Below, in pieces: positions 6,128 to 8,931 of a stretch of 8,931 nt of DNA. A program made the position numbers and the translations under genes. The notes beneath the pieces are model-generated. The model was not told the DNA's origin, did not search any database, and saw nothing but the letters and a program-made list of their open reading frames with translations. Numbering within the stretch: the first letter of the stretch is position 1; every line of letters starts with the position of its first letter. Source of the stretch: Actinomycetales bacterium Ga0077552 (GTDB taxonomy: Bacteria; Actinomycetota; Actinomycetes; Actinomycetales; Microbacteriaceae). The stretch covers positions 1 through 8,931 of the forward strand of contig LNFD01000236.1 of NCBI GenBank assembly GCA_001464255.1, written 5' to 3'.

Positions 6128-6133
6128 AGTCTA
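6128..6133 (-). promoter_or_regulatory. Candidate -10 box for the nad operon
   Basis: TAGACT on the minus strand fits the actinobacterial TANNNT form and lies 52 bp upstream of the regulator's start codon. The -35 region is not clear; a GTGTCA-like hexamer lies 16 bp further upstream. This is in the same divergent gap as the start of the plus-strand block, for which I found no convincing promoter. Confidence 0.45.
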
Positions 6134-6210
6134 GCACTTCGGGTACAGGTGACACGAACACGAGGGATCCGCGTCACGGGCGCCGAGCATCCACCCACCA
6201 GAATGGGGCT

Positions 6211-7038
6211 GTGGACGACCTCTTCGTGATCCCCCTCTGGGTCGACCTGCTCGCGGTCGGCATCGGCGCGCTGCAGGGCGCGCTGTTCGCGGCGCAGTTC
6301 CGTGACCGGCGGCTCGACTGGCTCGGCGTCGCCATCATCGGCATCGTCGTCGGCTTCGGCGGCGGTCTGCTGCGCGACCTGCTGCTCGACGTGCCCCTCG
6401 CTCCCCTGCAGTCGAACTGGTACGTCGTCGTCGCCACCGCGGCCGCCCTGCTCGGCATGCTGCTCGAGCGCGTCTTCTCGCGCCTCAACCGCTTCATCAC
6501 GGTGCTGGATGCCCTCACCATCGGCCTCTTCGGCGCGATCGGCACGACCAAGGCGCTCGCGCTCGGCCTGCCCGAGGTCGCCGCCGTGTTCGTGGGCGTG
6601 CTCGCCGCGGTCGGCGGGTCGATCCTGCGCGACCTGCTGCTGAACCTGCCCATCGCGCTCATGCACGTGGGGTCGCTCTACGCCGTCGCCGCCGCGGCGG
6701 GCTCGGGCACGATCGCCGTGCTGCTCGCCCTCGACGTCGACGTGCTCGTCGCGGGTGCGATCGGCGTGGCCATCACGTTCGGCGTGCGCGTGGCCTCGGT
6801 GCTGTTCGGCTGGAGCCTGCCCGAGCAGCGCGCGATCACGCGCCTGCCCAAGCTGCCCGCCCTGCCCAAGCGCGGGCGGCGCGACGAGGACGCCGCGGCC
6901 GACCGCGGGCGCACGGTCACCACGGCGACCGGAGTCATCCACCTGCACCCGACGACCTCGTCGATCCCCATCGTCGGCTCGGAACCGCGGGCGCGCCGCC
7001 GCTCCCCCATCCCCGGCGCGAGCCAGCGGCGCGGGTAG
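6211..7038 (+). CDS. TRIC-type channel family membrane protein (UPF0126, YadS/YicG-like)
   Basis: A 275-residue integral membrane protein with about seven hydrophobic segments (roughly 10-29, 38-55, 70-87, 98-118, 122-139, 151-172, 176-198). It has the internal duplication of this family: GFGGGLLRDLLLD at 48-60 and AVGGSILRDLLLN at 133-145, each a glycine-rich break followed by RDLLL. Bacterial and archaeal members are homologues of trimeric intracellular cation channels, and an ion-conducting role is inferred from that. The tail after about 203 is soluble, basic and Pro/Arg-rich and lies outside the family core. The start is the GTG at 6211, with only a weak GGGG upstream. Its stop is 3 nt before the sigma factor start, so the two are probably co-transcribed. 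The sequence does not show why a channel precedes an ECF41 pair. Confidence 0.88.
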   Translation: MDDLFVIPLWVDLLAVGIGALQGALFAAQFRDRRLDWLGVAIIGIVVGFGGGLLRDLLLDVPLAPLQSNWYVVVATAAALLGMLLERVFSRLNRFITVLDALTIGLFGAIGTTKALALGLPEVAAVFVGVLAAVGGSILRDLLLNLPIALMHVGSLYAVAAAAGSGTIAVLLALDVDVLVAGAIGVAITFGVRVASVLFGWSLPEQRAITRLPKLPALPKRGRRDEDAAADRGRTVTTATGVIHLHPTTSSIPIVGSEPRARRRSPIPGASQRRG

Positions 7039-7041
7039 CGC

Positions 7042-7928
7042 GTGACGTCGACCGCGGTCTCGGTGTTCGAGGCCTCCCGACCCCGGCTGACCGGCCTCGC
7101 CTACCGGCTGCTCGGCTCGTGGGCCGAGGCGGAGGACGTCGTGCAGGACGCCTGGCCGAAATGGGCGGCTGTCTCCGGGCCGGGCATCGCCAACCCCGAG
7201 GCCTACCTGACGACCATGGTCACGCGGCTCGCCCTCACCGCACTCGACTCGGCCCGCGTGCGCCGCGAGCAGTACGTCGGCCCGTGGCTTCCCGAGCCGG
7301 TCGGGCCGAGCGCGCCGAGGCGCTCGACCTCGCCACCCTGCTGCTGCTCGAGCGGCTGAACGGCCCCGAGCGCGCCGCGCTCGTGCTGCGCGAGGCATTC
7401 GCGTACGACTACCCCGCCCTCGCCGAGGTGCTCGGCACGACCGAGGCCGCCGCGCGGCAGCTCGTCTCCCGCGGGCGCCGGGCGCTCGAGGGCCACCGGC
7501 GCCAGCAGGTCGACGACGCCGAGCGCGCGCGGCTGCTCGGCGCGTTCGTCGCCGCGGCCCAGGGGGGCGATCTGGCCGCGCTCGAAGCCGTGCTCGTGCC
7601 CGACGCCGTCGCGATCAGCGACGGGGGCGGGCTCGCCAGCGCGGCGCGCCGCCCGGTGCACGGGGCCGAGCAGGTGGCCCGCTTCGTACTCGGGGTTCTC
7701 GCGAAATTCGGGCAGGGGGTGCGCAGCATCCCGGTCGAGGCGAACGGCCAGACCGCGTTCCTCGCCGTCGCCGACGGGCCCGACGGTGTCGTGCCCGTCG
7801 CGCTGTGGTCGCTCGACATCGGCGCGGAGGGCGTGCGGGCCGTGCACATCGTGCGCACGCCGCTCAAGCTCGCGCGCGTCACGGCGGCCGCCCTGTCACA
7901 GATCGACGGCCCGCCCGGTCGACTCTGA
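7042..7928 (+). pseudogene. ECF41-type RNA polymerase sigma factor, frameshifted near 7303
   Basis: An extracytoplasmic-function sigma factor. The first frame (GTG at 7042, 3 nt after the channel gene) has region 2, LAYRLLGSWAEAEDVVQDAW (19-38), and the ECF41 linker signature GPWLPEP (80-86). The frame then leaves family sequence (GPSAPRRSTSPP). Region 4 continues in the next frame: AERAEALDLATLLLLERL, GPERAALVLREAFAYDYPAL and GTTEAAARQLVSRGRRAL, followed by a SnoaL-like C-terminal domain with the DGGG motif (7620-7631). Near the end VRTPLKL resembles the family NPDKL motif. In ECF41 proteins this C-terminal domain modulates activity in place of a membrane anti-sigma factor. One extra G in the GGG run at 7303-7305 would join the frames into about 295 residues. 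This could be a real inactivating deletion or a homopolymer-type consensus error. The linker after WLPEP also looks short. Confidence 0.87.
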
Positions 7929-7951
7929 GAGGGCGCGATGCGCGCGCCCAC

Positions 7952-7959
7952 GAGAGGAG
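7952..7959 (+). promoter_or_regulatory. Ribosome binding site of the epimerase-like gene
   Basis: GAGAGGAG, 4 nt before the ATG at 7964, inside the 35-bp gap after the sigma factor stop. It decides the start: the frame is open upstream to 7805, but that extension lies inside the sigma factor gene and lacks family character, while the ATG opens directly into the Rossmann motif. Confidence 0.7.
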
Positions 7960-7963
7960 CACC

Positions 7964-8710
7964 ATGACCCTGCTGATCACCGGCGGAACCGGCACACTCG
8001 GCCGCCCCGCCGTCGAGGCGCTGCGGGCGGGCGGGATCGAGCCGCGCATCCTGAGCCGCCGCCCGGGGCCCGGGCACGTCGTCGCCGACCTGCAGTCGGG
8101 CGCCGGGCTGCCCGAGGCGCTCGCGGGCGTCGAAACCGTGCTGCACCTCGCGACGAACCGGCGGTCGGATGCTCGCGCGACGCAGAACGTCCTGCAGGCC
8201 GCCCGTTCCGCCGGCGTGCAGCACCTCGTGTACCTGTCGATCGTCGGCGTCGACGCGGTGCCGCTCGGCTACTACCGCTCGAAGCTCGCGTGCGAAGAGC
8301 TCGTCGCCGGGTCGGGCGTGCCGTTCACCATCCTGCGCGCGACGCAGTTCCACGACTTCGTGGGCGGGTTCTTCTCGGCGCAACGCAGGCTGCCGCGACT
8401 CATCACCCTCGACGTGCCGTTCCAGCCGATCGACACGCGCGCGGTGGCCGCGCGGCTCGCGTCGCTCGTGTCGGCCCCTCCTGCAGACGGCCGGGTCGAC
8501 GACCTCGGCGGGCCCGAGGTGCTGCCGATGGCCGAGCTCGCCCGGCAGTGGCTCGTCGCGCGCGGCTCGGCACCCGAGCCCGCCGAGCGCCGCGTCGTCG
8601 AGTGGCATGCGCCCGGCAGGCTCGTCGGCGCCTACCGCGCGGGGCTGCACACGACCGGGTCGCCCGGCCCGGGCATCCGCTTCGCCGACTGGGCCGCGAC
8701 CGCCCGCTGA
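7964..8710 (+). CDS. NAD(P)-binding Rossmann-fold epimerase/NmrA-like protein, ECF41 partner
   Basis: A 248-residue atypical short-chain dehydrogenase family protein. MTLLITGGTGTLGRP gives the dinucleotide-binding GGTGTLG at 7-13. Next come RILSRRP (28-34), LAGVETVLHLAT (53-63), HLVYLSIVGVD (87-97), YYRSKLACEELV (103-114, with Y104 and K108 in about the YxxxK position) and FTILRATQFHDF (121-132). This matches NAD-dependent epimerase/NmrA-like sugar-nucleotide or redox-sensor proteins; the substrate cannot be read from sequence. Known context: ECF41 sigma genes are usually followed by a carboxymuconolactone decarboxylase, oxidoreductase or epimerase (COE) gene that is often the regulon target, and this gene fits that place. 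It ends 3 bp from the leuA stop on the other strand. No lesion is visible. Confidence 0.9.
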   Translation: MTLLITGGTGTLGRPAVEALRAGGIEPRILSRRPGPGHVVADLQSGAGLPEALAGVETVLHLATNRRSDARATQNVLQAARSAGVQHLVYLSIVGVDAVPLGYYRSKLACEELVAGSGVPFTILRATQFHDFVGGFFSAQRRLPRLITLDVPFQPIDTRAVAARLASLVSAPPADGRVDDLGGPEVLPMAELARQWLVARGSAPEPAERRVVEWHAPGRLVGAYRAGLHTTGSPGPGIRFADWAATAR

Positions 8711-8713
8711 TCG

Positions 8714-8931
8714 CTACGCGCTGACGAGCTCGCGGTCGGGGGTCTCGAGTCGGATCGCCCGGTTGACCGCCGAGACGACGGCCTTGAGCGACGCGGTCGA
8801 GATGTCGGGGTCGATGCCGACACCCCACAGCGTGCGGCCGTTGACCTCGAGCTCGACGTACGACGCCGCGTGGGCATCCCCGCCGGCCGAGAGCGCGTGC
8901 TCGACGTAGTCGAACAGGCGGATGGCAATGC
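8714..8931 (-). CDS. leuA: 2-isopropylmalate synthase, C-terminal end (runs off the right edge)
   Basis: The last 71 codons before the TAG at 8716-8714 read IAIRLFDYVEHALSAGGDAH, then AASYVELEVNGRTLWGVGID, TASLKAVVSAVNRAI and a short tail. This is the end of the C-terminal LeuA dimerisation/allosteric domain, which mediates leucine feedback on the first committed step of leucine synthesis (acetyl-CoA plus 2-ketoisovalerate). The typical A-YVE-EV-G---WGVGID--I--ASLKAV-SA-NR pattern supports the assignment. The catalytic part lies outside the window. The gene converges with the epimerase-like gene with only 3 bp between stops, leaving no room for a separate terminator. Confidence 0.9.
   Translation of the reverse strand, partial: IAIRLFDYVEHALSAGGDAHAASYVELEVNGRTLWGVGIDPDISTASLKAVVSAVNRAIRLETPDRELVSA

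Noticed and set aside
6076..6210. A riboswitch or structured leader upstream of the nad operon
   Set aside because: The likely leader is only about 45-50 nt, and the recognisable dyad lies at the promoter. No aptamer-like structure was apparent, so a DNA operator is the simpler reading.
5353..8650. Long minus-strand open frames opposite the channel, sigma and epimerase genes (upstream part of the frame ending at 5353; 7203-7847; 7409-8650)
   Set aside because: The plus strand encodes well-recognised families here. The antisense products have no conserved motif and biased composition. Only the part of the 5353 frame below 6075 is real (the regulator).

Overview
The window is high-GC DNA (most third codon positions are G or C) with GTG starts, tightly packed genes and frequent 4-nt ATGA overlaps. 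Gene content and protein style point to an actinobacterium, most likely of the Microbacteriaceae (Micrococcales). That placement is inferred from style and neighbourhood, because no rRNA or other marker is present.

Layout. Both edges hold truncated minus-strand housekeeping genes: the 5' part of recO at the left (1-258) and the 3' end of leuA at the right (8714-8931). Between them lie two divergently transcribed blocks. The minus-strand block (6075 down to 360) is a complete de novo NAD biosynthesis operon in the order nrtR/ndnR-type regulator, nadA, nadB, nadC, nifS-like cysteine desulfurase. NadB oxidises L-aspartate to iminoaspartate, NadA (an Fe-S enzyme) condenses it with dihydroxyacetone phosphate to quinolinate, and NadC converts quinolinate to nicotinate mononucleotide. 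The NifS-type desulfurase would supply sulfur for the NadA cluster, and the Nudix-derived regulator would adjust the operon to the NAD state. A 25-bp interrupted dyad just downstream of a -10-like box upstream of the regulator is a good candidate operator. The plus-strand block (6211-8710) holds a TRIC/UPF0126-type membrane channel protein, an ECF41-type sigma factor with a C-terminal SnoaL-like domain, and a Rossmann-fold NAD(P)-binding epimerase-like protein. The last two are the classical ECF41 gene pair.

Oddities. Three genes carry lesions. nifS is broken in its middle, where about 38 bp match, in inverted orientation, a segment 173 bp away in the same gene. nadC lacks about eight residues that should contain the conserved LDN motif. 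The sigma factor has a frameshift at a short G run. These may be real decay or consensus/assembly errors, and the sequence alone cannot decide. A 16-bp AT-containing repeat occurs four times, only in the nad block. Three copies lie inside coding sequence, and two of those encode the same peptide in unrelated proteins. I found no entirely new system. The repeat family, the nifS inversion and the regulator/operator pair are the signals most worth following. No tRNA, rRNA, CRISPR array or insertion sequence was seen.
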